Positions 1-6,726 are shown, counted from the stretch's first letter. The stretch is DNA of 26,496 nt from JBDSEG01 sp039920165 (GCA_039920165.1 JBDSEG010000298.1:1-26496), one strand, 5' to 3'. Program-made: numbers and translations. The notes: generated by a model not told the origin, from the sequence alone.

Positions 1-225
1 GATTTGGTGCCGAATCAACTGGTGGTTTTTGTCTGGCTAGGGTCTCCAAAGAGAAACGAATTACCGCGCTACTGGGTCGCCGCGAAGACCGATGTGGGGG
101 CGTTATGTGCTGCTCATCAAGCGCACGGCACGTCCAACGGGGAGCGACGGTTCTCCCTGGAGGATCTGCCTGCCTCTTGGGAAAACCACTGGGAACTGTT
201 TGCGGCTTTCCTTCCTGATGCCTGA
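1..225 (+). CDS. C-terminal part of a hypothetical protein
   Basis: The frame is open from the first base and ends with TGA at 223-225, so this is the C-terminal 74 codons of a gene that starts outside the window. A TTG at 4-6 could be read as a start, but no ribosome binding site can be judged there and a truncated longer gene is more likely. The visible part has a hydrophobic strand (QLVVFVWL), then PRYWVAAKTDV and a tail with SWENHWELF. This style of ending (a strand, an aromatic RYW/YY motif, then W-x-x-x-W-x-L) resembles the C-termini of some uncharacterised nuclease-like hypothetical proteins, but that is a weak impression. I do not recognise the family. The G+C content looks lower than in the rest of the window. 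Confidence 0.45.
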   Translation, partial: DLVPNQLVVFVWLGSPKRNELPRYWVAAKTDVGALCAAHQAHGTSNGERRFSLEDLPASWENHWELFAAFLPDA

Positions 226-454
226 GTGTCGGAAATCTGACTGCTGCGGGACAGACTTCAGACACCGCGCGACTTCTCGAAAGTAGCCAAACGGGCATGC
301 CCTCAACCTCCAACCGACGATCGAGCAAGTCGAGCGGAACCGCATCTTTCTAAGTGGCGCACCCTCGCGGCAAATCCCGCATCTGCTTCGCGCTGCGATA
401 CCCCGACAGCTCGAGGCGAATGCGGATCGCCGATCCTCACGCGTGGTCGACAGC
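226..454. other. Gene-poor stretch with possible degraded coding sequence
   Basis: No gene is supported here. On the minus strand, the frame of the truncated Hsp20-like stub at 455-580 continues past its TGA (455-457) and a second TGA (437-439), and then stays open to a TAG at 350-352. The last piece reads IRIRLELSGYRSAKQM, which could be debris of an alpha-crystallin strand, but this is too short to claim. I see no convincing terminator for either flanking unit and no mobile-element end. Confidence 0.3.
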
Positions 455-580
455 TCAATGGTCGAAGGCGGTCATGGGCCTGAACCCGCTGGCGCGAGCA
501 CTCAACTCGCGCCAGCCTTCCGACAGCGACTCCCAGGCTTGATCCGCGCCTTGCTTCGGTTGCTCTGCAAGCTTGGTCAT
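455..580 (-). pseudogene. Truncated third Hsp20-like gene (N-terminal stub)
   Basis: A 41-codon minus-strand frame starts at ATG 578-580, 46 bases after the preceding Hsp20 gene. An AGGA-type ribosome binding site sits about nine bases upstream. The peptide begins MTKLAEQPKQGADQAWESLS and continues EGWRELSARASGF. A segment of the type W-x-x-L-(S/R)-(E/D)-GW-x-E-L-x-x-R-(A/S)-SG is, from my knowledge of the family, the usual N-terminus of a third Hsp20 protein in betaproteobacterial heat-shock operons. In those proteins it is followed by an alpha-crystallin domain of about 100 residues. Here TGA (455-457) stops translation right after the SG motif and no alpha-crystallin domain follows. I infer a deletion or decay product. 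A genuine short peptide cannot be excluded, because the start signals are intact. Confidence 0.45.
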
Positions 581-626
581 GGTTCATCCTTTCGCGAGTT
601 CGCATCAAGTGCCGTGCAAGGCGCCA

Positions 627-1061
627 TCAACCGGCGTTGACGGCAATCCGCCGCGGCTGCGCGTGCGCTTGCTTCGGGATGCGCAACGTCAGCACGCCGT
701 CCTTCAAGTTGGCCTCGATCCGGGCGGTGTCGAGCTCGCGGCTGAGTGTGAAGCTGCGCCGATAGCGCGGCACGCGGACTTCCGCATACACCGCTTCCAA
801 CCCTTCCGGCGTCAGTGACTGAACGCCGCCTTCGATCAGCAGGGCATCGCCTTCGATCTTCAGCTCGAGTTGGTCCTTCGGAACACCGGGCATGTCGGCC
901 AGAAGCGTGATGCCGGAGGCATCCTCGAACACGTCCACGGCGGGCAGCACGGCGCGTTGTTGTTCGTTCTCGTGGTTGACTGAGGTAACGGTGCCGGTGC
1001 CGGTGCCGGTGCCGGTGCCAGGGCCGGGGCCAGTGCGGGTGACTTGCTTGTTGTCGCGCAT
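627..1061 (-). CDS. Hsp20/alpha-crystallin small heat shock protein
   Basis: This 144-residue small heat shock protein is an ATP-independent holdase that binds unfolding proteins in the cytoplasm. The start is ATG 1059-1061 (MRDNKQ), chosen because AAGGAG lies a few bases upstream; the ATG ten codons earlier has no such signal. The alpha-crystallin domain runs from about residue 38 (LPAVDVFEDASG) through LADMPGVPKDQL (54-65) to the conserved DGVLTLRIP (121-129). The C-terminal IAV (139-141) can serve as the I-x-I/V anchor that docks into a neighbouring subunit. Residues 10-24 are a PG/TG dipeptide run encoded by the hexanucleotide repeat at 990-1019. The gene lies 26 bases downstream of a second Hsp20 and is probably cotranscribed with it from the promoter at 1607-1634. 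Class A and class B type small Hsps often pair and co-assemble. Confidence 0.95.
   Translation of the reverse strand: MRDNKQVTRTGPGPGTGTGTGTGTVTSVNHENEQQRAVLPAVDVFEDASGITLLADMPGVPKDQLELKIEGDALLIEGGVQSLTPEGLEAVYAEVRVPRYRRSFTLSRELDTARIEANLKDGVLTLRIPKQAHAQPRRIAVNAG
990..1019. repeat. Hexanucleotide tandem repeat, five copies of GGTGCC
   Basis: Five perfect copies of GGTGCC occupy 990-1019. They are followed by degenerate GGGCC/GGGGCC units to about 1032. The repeat is inside the downstream Hsp20 gene and encodes the alternating Gly-Thr (then Gly-Pro) run at residues 10-24 of that protein. Because the unit is six bases long, gain or loss of copies changes linker length by two residues without shifting the frame. 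Confidence 0.95.
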
Positions 1062-1087
1062 GATGAATTCTCCTTGGCTGTCGCTGT

Positions 1088-1540
1088 TCACTGCACGGTG
1101 ATGCGCTTTGGCTGCGCCGATTCGCGGCGGGCGACGCTCACTTGGAGCACGCCGTCGCGGTAGCTCGCATTCACCTGGGCCGGGTCCACATCGTCCGGGA
1201 GCGAGATCGCTCGAGTGAAGCTGCCAGTGCCCCGTTCGCGGGTGTAGACGTGCAACTTGGAGCTGTCTGCGGGGACGCCCGAAGCGCGCTCGCCTGAAAT
1301 CCGCAGAACGCCCCGGTCGAGCGTGACGTCGATCTTCGACGGATCAAGGCCAGGCGCGAATGCGTAGATTTCGACGCTGGTGGCTGTTCGACCGACGTTG
1401 ACCGCCGGAACGGTACCGGGCGCGACGGAGCGGATGCTGCTGGGCAAGCCAGAGACGCCGAATACGTCGTCGAGTTCGCGACGCAGGCGCTCGAACTGCC
1501 CGAACAGGCTGCTCGGGTGATTCAGGATCGATTCGTACAT
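1088..1540 (-). CDS. Hsp20/alpha-crystallin small heat shock protein (first in operon)
   Basis: This is a 150-residue Hsp20-family holdase. It starts at ATG 1538-1540 (MYESIL), with GGAGG about nine bases upstream. The N-terminal arm contains LFGQFERLRRELDDVFG (12-28), a typical amphipathic substrate-binding segment. The core reads VPAVNVGRTATSVEIYAFAPG (44-64), followed by the conserved YRDGVLQVSV (127-136). It ends in RITVQ, so the I-x-V anchor is at the very C-terminus. It is the promoter-proximal gene of a unit that continues with a second Hsp20 and a truncated third. The pairing of a short-armed member with this MYE/LFGQF type is common in betaproteobacterial heat-shock operons. Regulation by the sigma-32 promoter at 1607-1634 is strongly suggested by sequence. 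Confidence 0.95.
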   Translation of the reverse strand: MYESILNHPSSLFGQFERLRRELDDVFGVSGLPSSIRSVAPGTVPAVNVGRTATSVEIYAFAPGLDPSKIDVTLDRGVLRISGERASGVPADSSKLHVYTRERGTGSFTRAISLPDDVDPAQVNASYRDGVLQVSVARRESAQPKRITVQ

Positions 1541-1600
1541 GGTGTGCGTCCTCCAAAACAGTGGTTGACACCGGCAGGAGACCAGGACCAGCCGGCTCGA
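1541..1600 (-). promoter_or_regulatory. 5' untranslated leader of the hsp20 operon, possible RNA thermometer
   Basis: The predicted transcript from the sigma-32 promoter has a leader of about 60 bases. In the transcript, UCUCC (near 1577) can pair with the GGAGG ribosome binding site (near 1550). An inner GGUG/CACU helix can form around UCAAC. Such occlusion of the Shine-Dalgarno sequence is how ROSE and fourU thermometers work in other small heat shock genes. This pairing was drawn by eye and contains wobble pairs, so it is a suggestion only. Confidence 0.2.
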
Positions 1601-1606
1601 TTTGCG

Positions 1607-1634
1607 AAATGAGCTCCGCAGAATCGGTTTCAAG
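1607..1634 (-). promoter_or_regulatory. Sigma-32 (RpoH) heat-shock promoter
   Basis: On the minus strand, CTTGAAA (1628-1634) is followed after 13 bases by GCTCATTT (1607-1614). The proteobacterial sigma-32 consensus is CTTGAAA, a spacer of about 11 to 16 bases, then CCCCATNT. The -35 element is therefore perfect and the -10 element keeps most positions. Transcription would begin near 1600, about 60 bases before the first Hsp20 start codon. The rest of this gap (1635-1796) shows no other feature I can support. Confidence 0.8.
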
Positions 1635-1796
1635 AGGGGTTGGTGCCGAATTTTTTCGCCTCACTGCGCGGGCATACGGGGGCTAATGTCTTGGATCGCC
1701 GGCTCCGTGCGGAAGCGGCGCCCGCGTGCTGGCGCGGTTCTCGGCGACCGCTTGCGGCCGACTCGGATCGCCGATGCGGACGCGCTCGGTCACCAA

Positions 1797-1856
1797 TCAA
1801 CTGCTCTGGCACCCAACGGCATCCGCGCCATCCGCCAGCGCGTCCAGATCCGTCAT
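1797..1856 (-). pseudogene. 19-codon reading frame overlapping the GIY-YIG gene stop (possible truncated gene)
   Basis: An ATG at 1854-1856 overlaps the TGA of the GIY-YIG gene (1853-1855) in the arrangement ATGA, a classic sign of translational coupling. The peptide reads MTDLDALADGADAVGCQSS and then meets TGA at 1797-1799. Nineteen codons is too short to assign. It may be a chance frame. It may also be the surviving start of a downstream operon partner that was cut when the hsp20 region became its neighbour. Confidence 0.25.
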
Positions 1857-2182
1857 GCTTGCCAAACCCCATACCCCGCCTCGCGCAAGCCGATCGCGAG
1901 CTCGACCTCCATCTCGCGCGCGCCCTCGTAGGGCATCGGGTTGTAGACCTCGTACAGATTCGGCAGCAGGCGCAGGCCGAATTCGCGCACGAAGCGGTTC
2001 GACTGGATGCCGGCCATGTGCTTGTCCAGGCGCAGGTCGGGGTCGAGGCCGGTCATGCCGACATAGACGAAGGGCTTGCCGAGGCGGTGCTCGGGGTTGG
2101 CGGCGCGAAAGCGCGGCACGTTCCAGACCGCGTCGGACAGCTCGACGACATAGACGTGGTAACGGTGCGTTCTGCGATTCAT
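1853..2182 (-). CDS. Small GIY-YIG nuclease-like protein
   Basis: This is a 109-residue protein starting at ATG 2180-2182 (MNRRTH). It has the two short strands of the GIY-YIG fold in degenerate form: HVYVVEL near residue 9 and FVYVGMTG near residue 39. A conserved arginine and histidine follow in RLDKHMAG, and a glutamate-rich helix (YEGAREMEVELAIGL) lies near the end. Stand-alone proteins of this size with a GIY-YIG core are widespread in bacteria and mostly uncharacterised. Their relatives are UvrC and homing endonucleases, which cut DNA with the Tyr, Arg and Glu seen here. The gene is divergent from the methyltransferase at 2229, with only 46 bases between the starts, so they probably share a control region. 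Nuclease activity is an inference from the fold. Confidence 0.75.
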   Translation of the reverse strand: MNRRTHRYHVYVVELSDAVWNVPRFRAANPEHRLGKPFVYVGMTGLDPDLRLDKHMAGIQSNRFVREFGLRLLPNLYEVYNPMPYEGAREMEVELAIGLREAGYGVWQA

Positions 2183-2228
2183 CCCGGGCCGTCTCCCGGC
2201 ATCGATTCTGTGCCAGCATCGCGACCCC

Positions 2229-3500
2229 ATGAATGCGCTCGACATCGAACCTTTCCTCGCCCGGCTCGACGCGGCGATGCAGGAGACCGCATCCGCCGGC
2301 GGCTCGCCTTCGCTGCGGCTCGTGCTGTCCAAGCCGCGCGCCGCGGGCTCGGACCTGCTGCGGGTGGCGGTGCGTCCGGTCACCCTGCGCGGCGAGGCCG
2401 GTTTCAGCCTCGTCTACAGCCACGCGACGCGCGACCTCACCGTCAACCTCTCGCGCGCGGTCGCGCTGGCGCGCGTGCGCAGCCTGCTGGCCGAGACCTT
2501 CCAGCACGCCCATCTGCGCGGCGGCGATGCGGAAGTCGCGCTGCTCATCAGCCGCCAGGGCCGCGTGAGCTTGCGCGAGACGCGCGTCGCTAAGCAGCCC
2601 GGCGCGGCGCCTGCGGCCGATGTCGCTGCGCACGACCGCGCCAAGCAGCGCTGGGTCGATATCGGTCGGCCGTTTCTGGTCGAGCTCGGTGTCACGGACG
2701 CGCAGCATCGTCTGGTGCCGGCGATGGCGCGCAAGTGGAAGCAGATCAACAAATTCGTCGAGGTCTTCGACCACGCCTTTGCGGCCTCGGAACTGAAGGA
2801 TGCGCCGGCCCCGCGGGTGGTCGATTTCGGCGCCGGCAAGGGCTATGTGACCTTTGCGCTGCACGACCATCTGCAGCACCGCCTGGGCCGCCGGCCGCAG
2901 GTGCGCGGGGTCGAACTGCGCGCCGATCTGGTGGCGCTCGGCAACGCGACGGTGCAGCGCCTCGGGATCGAAGGCCTGGCCTTCGAGCTGGGCGATGTGC
3001 GCGAACAGGACGGCGCTACGGAGGCGGCGAGCATCGACGTGATGATCGCGCTGCACGCCTGCGATACCGCGACCGACCGGGCGATCCACCTTGGCGTTCG
3101 CGCCGGCGCGGCGGTGATCCTGGTCTCGCCGTGCTGCCACAAGGAACTGCGCCCGCAACTGCTCGCGCCGCACCCGCTGCGTCCGATGCTGCAGCACGGC
3201 ATCCACCTCGGCCAGCACGCCGAGATGCTGACCGACTCGCTGCGCGCGCTGCTGCTCGAGGCGTGCGGCTACCAGACCCAGGTGTTCGAATTCGTCGCGC
3301 TCGAGCACAGCCAGAAGAACAAGATGATCCTCGCGGTGCGGCGCCCGGCCGGCGCCGACTCGGCCGTGCGTTCGGCCGCGCTGCGCGCGCAGGTGGCCGA
3401 GGTCAAGACCTACCACGCGATCCGCGAGCAGTGCCTGGAGCGGCTGCTCGTCGACAGCGGCCTGCTGCCGCAACCGGAGCCCGCGCCGGCCCATGGATGA
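2229..3500 (+). CDS. SAM-dependent methyltransferase (Methyltransf_32 type)
   Basis: This 423-residue protein starts at ATG 2229. Residues 1 to about 120 form an N-terminal domain without a recognised motif. KWKQINKFVE (169-178) precedes a class I methyltransferase fold. VVDFGAGKGYVTFAL (197-211) is the SAM-binding loop, GVEL (227-230) the acidic strand, and ALHACDTATD (274-283) and VSPCCHKEL (299-307) are the signature blocks of this family. The LHACD and SPCCHKE motifs are shared with proteins related to animal METTL25 and GSTCD and with some RNA methyltransferases. The substrate is therefore possibly RNA or protein, but it is not determined here. The gene overlaps the start of the antiporter gene by eight bases, so the two are translationally coupled. 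Confidence 0.85.
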   Translation: MNALDIEPFLARLDAAMQETASAGGSPSLRLVLSKPRAAGSDLLRVAVRPVTLRGEAGFSLVYSHATRDLTVNLSRAVALARVRSLLAETFQHAHLRGGDAEVALLISRQGRVSLRETRVAKQPGAAPAADVAAHDRAKQRWVDIGRPFLVELGVTDAQHRLVPAMARKWKQINKFVEVFDHAFAASELKDAPAPRVVDFGAGKGYVTFALHDHLQHRLGRRPQVRGVELRADLVALGNATVQRLGIEGLAFELGDVREQDGATEAASIDVMIALHACDTATDRAIHLGVRAGAAVILVSPCCHKELRPQLLAPHPLRPMLQHGIHLGQHAEMLTDSLRALLLEACGYQTQVFEFVALEHSQKNKMILAVRRPAGADSAVRSAALRAQVAEVKTYHAIREQCLERLLVDSGLLPQPEPAPAHG

Positions 3501-4893
3501 CGCAAATACTTTCACCCTTGCCTGCATCGTGATCGGCGTGCTGCTGGTCGTGATGACGATGAGCGGTTCGTTCGTTGCCCGGCTACCGCTGAGCGCCGCG
3601 ATGCTGTACCTGGCCGTCGGCTGGGGCATCGGCCCGGCCGGCCTGGACCTGGTGCATCTGCATCCGCTGCGCGACGCCGCGGTGCTGGAGCGGCTGACCG
3701 AGATCGCGGTGCTGATCTCGCTCTTCACTGCCGGCCTCAAGCTCGAGCTGCCGCTGACCGACCGGCGCTGGCGCATCCCGGTGCAGCTCGCATCGGTCTC
3801 GATGCTGGCGACGATAGCCGCCGTCACGGCCGCCGGCTACTGGCTGCTGAAGCTGCCGCTCGGTGCCGCCGTGCTGCTCGGCGCTATCCTCGCGCCGACC
3901 GACCCGGTGCTCGCGTCCGAGGTGCAGGTCGAAGAGCCGAGCGATCGCGACCGCCTGCGCTTCGGCCTCACCGGCGAAGGCGGCCTCAACGACGGCGCGG
4001 CGTTCCCGTTCGTCATGCTCGGCCTGGGCCTGCTGTCGGTGCACGATCTGGGCGATTGGGGCTGGCGCTGGTGGGCGGTCGATGTGCTGTGGGCGATCGG
4101 CGGCGGGTTGGGGATCGGCTGGCTGCTGGGCATGGGCGTGGGTCGCGCGATCATCTTTCTGCGCACCCATCACCGCGAGGCGCTCGGCGCCGACGAGTTC
4201 ATCGCACTCGGGCTGATCGCGCTCGCCTACGGCGTCGCACTCGCCTGCCACAGCTACGGTTTTCTGGCGGTCTTCGCGGCCGGCCTCGCCTTGCGTCGCA
4301 TCGACGAGAAGCCTGCCGCGGCGCGCGCCGATGCGGCCCGCGCGGTCGATCCTCACGCGCTGCCGGTCGCTGCGCTCGCTCCCGGCCCGAACCCCGACGG
4401 ACCGCACCCGGCGACCTCGCCCGACCACGCGCCGGGCGTGATGATGCTCGCGGTGGAGCGCTTCAACGCACAGCTCGAACGCTTTGCCGAGGTCTTCATC
4501 GTGCTCGCGATCGGCGCACTGCTCACCAGCATCGAATGGCAGCCAGCGCTGCTGTGGTTCGTGCCGTTGCTGTTCCTGGTCATCCGGCCGCTGGCGGTCG
4601 TGATCGGCCTGCCCGGAACCCAGGTCAAGGGCAAACAGCGGGTGCTGATGGCCTGGTTCGGCATCCGCGGCATCGGCTCGGTCTACTACCTGATGTTCGC
4701 CATCACCCACGGCCTGCCGCCGCGCCTGGCCGAATCGATGGTCGCGCTGACGCTCGGCGTGGTGGTGGCATCGATCGTCGTGCACGGAGTCTCGGTCACG
4801 CCGCTCATGAAGCGCTACCGCGCGCGAACGGACGCGGCGCTCGGTACGCGGGCCGATCAATCGGCCACCGGGCGGCAGCGGAACATGCCGTAG
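3493..4893 (+). CDS. CPA1-family Na+/H+ (cation/proton) antiporter
   Basis: This 466-residue inner-membrane protein begins at ATG 3493, inside the end of the methyltransferase gene. It has about eleven to twelve hydrophobic segments. ILAPTDPVLASEV (132-144) and GGLNDGAAFPFVMLG (163-177) are the CPA transporter core. The Asn-Asp pair at 166-167 is the ion-binding motif of NhaP/NHE-type electroneutral exchangers. WFGIRGIGSVYYL (388-400) is the conserved arginine-glycine helix near the end. A hydrophilic, proline- and alanine-rich loop at about 270-318 separates the two halves and is longer than usual. Its likely role is pH or sodium homeostasis; potassium is also possible. Its last 37 bases overlap, on the opposite strand, the 3' end of the MaoC gene. 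Confidence 0.92.
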   Translation: MDDANTFTLACIVIGVLLVVMTMSGSFVARLPLSAAMLYLAVGWGIGPAGLDLVHLHPLRDAAVLERLTEIAVLISLFTAGLKLELPLTDRRWRIPVQLASVSMLATIAAVTAAGYWLLKLPLGAAVLLGAILAPTDPVLASEVQVEEPSDRDRLRFGLTGEGGLNDGAAFPFVMLGLGLLSVHDLGDWGWRWWAVDVLWAIGGGLGIGWLLGMGVGRAIIFLRTHHREALGADEFIALGLIALAYGVALACHSYGFLAVFAAGLALRRIDEKPAAARADAARAVDPHALPVAALAPGPNPDGPHPATSPDHAPGVMMLAVERFNAQLERFAEVFIVLAIGALLTSIEWQPALLWFVPLLFLVIRPLAVVIGLPGTQVKGKQRVLMAWFGIRGIGSVYYLMFAITHGLPPRLAESMVALTLGVVVASIVVHGVSVTPLMKRYRARTDAALGTRADQSATGRQRNMP

Positions 4894-5327
4894 CCTTCCA
4901 TCGTCAGCACCGGCTGCGCATGCTGGTTGCTCACCCGCCATTCGATGCGCGCCAGGCCCACGCCCGGCCGGCTCGCGAGCAGCCGCGATTCGACGACCTG
5001 CAGGCGCATGGACAGGGTATCGCCAGGATGTACCGGCTTCAGCCATCGAAGCTGCTCGATCCCCGGTGAGCCGAGGCTCGCGGCGTCGAGCAGGTACTCG
5101 TCGCACATCATCCGCATCGCCATCGCGCAGGTATGCCAGCCGCTGGCCGACAGTCGCCCGAAGAGTGAGGCCTGCGCGGCGTCATCGTCAAGGTGAAACG
5201 GCTGCGGATCGAACTCGCGCGCAAACGCCAGCACCGCCTCGCGCGTGACTTGCACGTGGCCGAATTCGCGCACGTTGCCGACCGGGAAATCCTCCCAGAA
5301 GAGGGTGGGTTCGCGCGCGCTCGTCAT
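4857..5327 (-). CDS. MaoC-like hot-dog dehydratase (R-specific enoyl-CoA hydratase type)
   Basis: This 156-residue single hot-dog protein starts at ATG 5325-5327. The hydratase motif is visible as FAREFDPQPFHLDDDAA (35-51). Asp40 and His45 are the expected catalytic pair, followed by FGRLSASGWHT (56-66), the usual partner block. Enzymes of this type add water to trans-2-enoyl-CoA to give the (R)-3-hydroxyacyl-CoA. Several relatives act on other dicarboxylic or branched acyl-CoAs. The gene begins ten bases after the fumarase gene ends and is probably in the same transcript. The hot-dog hydratase and fumarase both hydrate double bonds, but I see no proof of a shared pathway. Confidence 0.9.
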   Translation of the reverse strand: MTSAREPTLFWEDFPVGNVREFGHVQVTREAVLAFAREFDPQPFHLDDDAAQASLFGRLSASGWHTCAMAMRMMCDEYLLDAASLGSPGIEQLRWLKPVHPGDTLSMRLQVVESRLLASRPGVGLARIEWRVSNQHAQPVLTMEGYGMFRCRPVAD

Positions 5328-5337
5328 GGCGTCCTGC

Positions 5338-6726
5338 TCATGCCGCCCCCGTCAGCTTGCGCGGATCGAGCAGGTCAGCGAGGCGCTCGCGACCGAGGTC
5401 GGTCCGCTCGTCGGCCACATCGATGACGGGACGGCCCTCGCGGTAGGCCTGCTTCGCGATCTCCGCGGCCTTCGCATAACCGATCAGCGGGTTCAGCGCG
5501 GTGACGAGGATCGGATTGCGCGCCAGCGTCTCGTCGAGCCGCGGCTGGTTGACCTTGAAGGTCGCGATCGCCTGGTCGGCCAGCGCGCGGCTCGCATTGG
5601 CGAGCAGATCGATGCTTTGCAGCAGGTTGTGCGCGATCAGCGGCAGCATCACGTTGAGCTCGAAATTGCCCGACTGCCCGGCGACGGTGATGGCCGCGTC
5701 GTTGCCGATCACCTGCGCCGCGACCATTGCGCAGGCCTCGGGGATGACCGGGTTGACCTTTCCCGGCATGATCGATGAGCCCGGCTGCAGGGCCAGCAGC
5801 TCGATCTCGCCGAGGCCGGCGAGCGGGCCCGAATTCATCCACCGCAGGTCGTTGGAAATCTTCATCAGCGCGACCGCCAGCGTCTTGAGCGCGCCGGACA
5901 GCGCGACCGCCGTATCCTGCGCGCCCATCGCGGCGAAAAAATCGGCAGCCGGTGCCAGTGGCAGGCCGCACAACGCGCCGAGTTCGACTGCGAAGCGCTG
6001 CGCAAACTCAGGCGGCGCATTGACGCCGGTGCCGACCGCGGTGCCGCCTTGCGCGAGGCGATACAGCGTCGGCTGCAGGCCGCGCAGCCAGCCGGCCGCG
6101 GCCTCGATCTGCGCGGCCCAGCCGTCGACCGCCTGGCCCATGCGCACCGGCATCGCGTCCATCAGGTGCGTGCGCCCGGTCTTGACGAAGCCATCGACGC
6201 TGCGCGCCTTGGCGCGGGTCGTCGCGGCGAGAAGGTCGAGCGCGGGCAGCAGCGCCTCCTTCAGCGCGAGCGCGGCCGACAGGTGCACGGCGGTCGGGAT
6301 CGTATCGTTGCTGCTCTGGCTCGCATTGACGTGGTCGTTCGCGCTCACCGCAGCGCCGAGCGCGCGTGCTGCGAGCGTGGCGATGACCTCATTCGCATTC
6401 ATGTTGGTGCTGGTGCCCGAGCCGGTCTGGAACACGTCGAGCGGGAAGTGCGCCATGCGCTCCTCGCTCGATTGCGCGAGCAGCTGCGTCACCGCGCCGT
6501 CGATCGCCCGCGCGACCTCGGCATCGAGTACGCCAAGTTCGGCATTGACCTTCGCCGCGGCCTGCTTGATGCGCAGCAGCGCGTCGATGAAGCGCACCGG
6601 CATGCGCAGGCCGCTGATGCGGAAATTGTCGACCGCGCGCTGGGTCTGTGCGGCGTAGAGCGCGTCGGCCGGAACCGCGAGCTCGCCCATGCTGTCGCGC
6701 TCGATGCGGGTTGGGAGTGGATGCAT
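5338..6726 (-). CDS. fumC: Class II fumarate hydratase
   Basis: This 462-residue enzyme interconverts fumarate and L-malate in the TCA cycle. It is the oxygen-stable, iron-free homotetrameric type. The start is ATG 6724-6726 (MHPLPTRIER), with AGGAG eight bases upstream; the frame is open further 5' but has no comparable signal. Landmarks are TGSGTSTNMNANEV (101-114), the KTGRTHLMDA block with catalytic-type His187, and GSSIMPGKVN (316-325), the superfamily signature holding the catalytic serine (317). The length matches E. coli FumC closely. The divergent neighbour is the SET-domain gene at 6838, and maoC-like follows ten bases downstream. Confidence 0.96.
   Translation of the reverse strand: MHPLPTRIERDSMGELAVPADALYAAQTQRAVDNFRISGLRMPVRFIDALLRIKQAAAKVNAELGVLDAEVARAIDGAVTQLLAQSSEERMAHFPLDVFQTGSGTSTNMNANEVIATLAARALGAAVSANDHVNASQSSNDTIPTAVHLSAALALKEALLPALDLLAATTRAKARSVDGFVKTGRTHLMDAMPVRMGQAVDGWAAQIEAAAGWLRGLQPTLYRLAQGGTAVGTGVNAPPEFAQRFAVELGALCGLPLAPAADFFAAMGAQDTAVALSGALKTLAVALMKISNDLRWMNSGPLAGLGEIELLALQPGSSIMPGKVNPVIPEACAMVAAQVIGNDAAITVAGQSGNFELNVMLPLIAHNLLQSIDLLANASRALADQAIATFKVNQPRLDETLARNPILVTALNPLIGYAKAAEIAKQAYREGRPVIDVADERTDLGRERLADLLDPRKLTGAA

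Noticed and set aside
1640..1651. The 12-mer TTGGTGCCGAAT occurs at 4-15 and again near 1639-1650, as if flanking the hsp20 region like an attachment-site repeat
   Set aside because: By rough counting, about twenty chance pairs of 12-mers are expected in 26 kb. The match does not extend, and no integrase is present.
1853..3500. A restriction-modification system made of the GIY-YIG protein and the methyltransferase
   Set aside because: The methyltransferase has no DNA-methylase motifs (NPPY or PCQ type) and no target-recognition region. The GIY-YIG protein is a small common type found without methylases.
1797..3827. A 676-codon open frame on the minus strand, antisense to the methyltransferase and antiporter genes
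   Set aside because: It is a shadow of G+C-rich coding sequence: the Arg/Ala/His-rich peptide has no recognisable domain, while the opposite strand encodes clear motifs. Only its last 19 codons after the ATGA overlap are worth noting.
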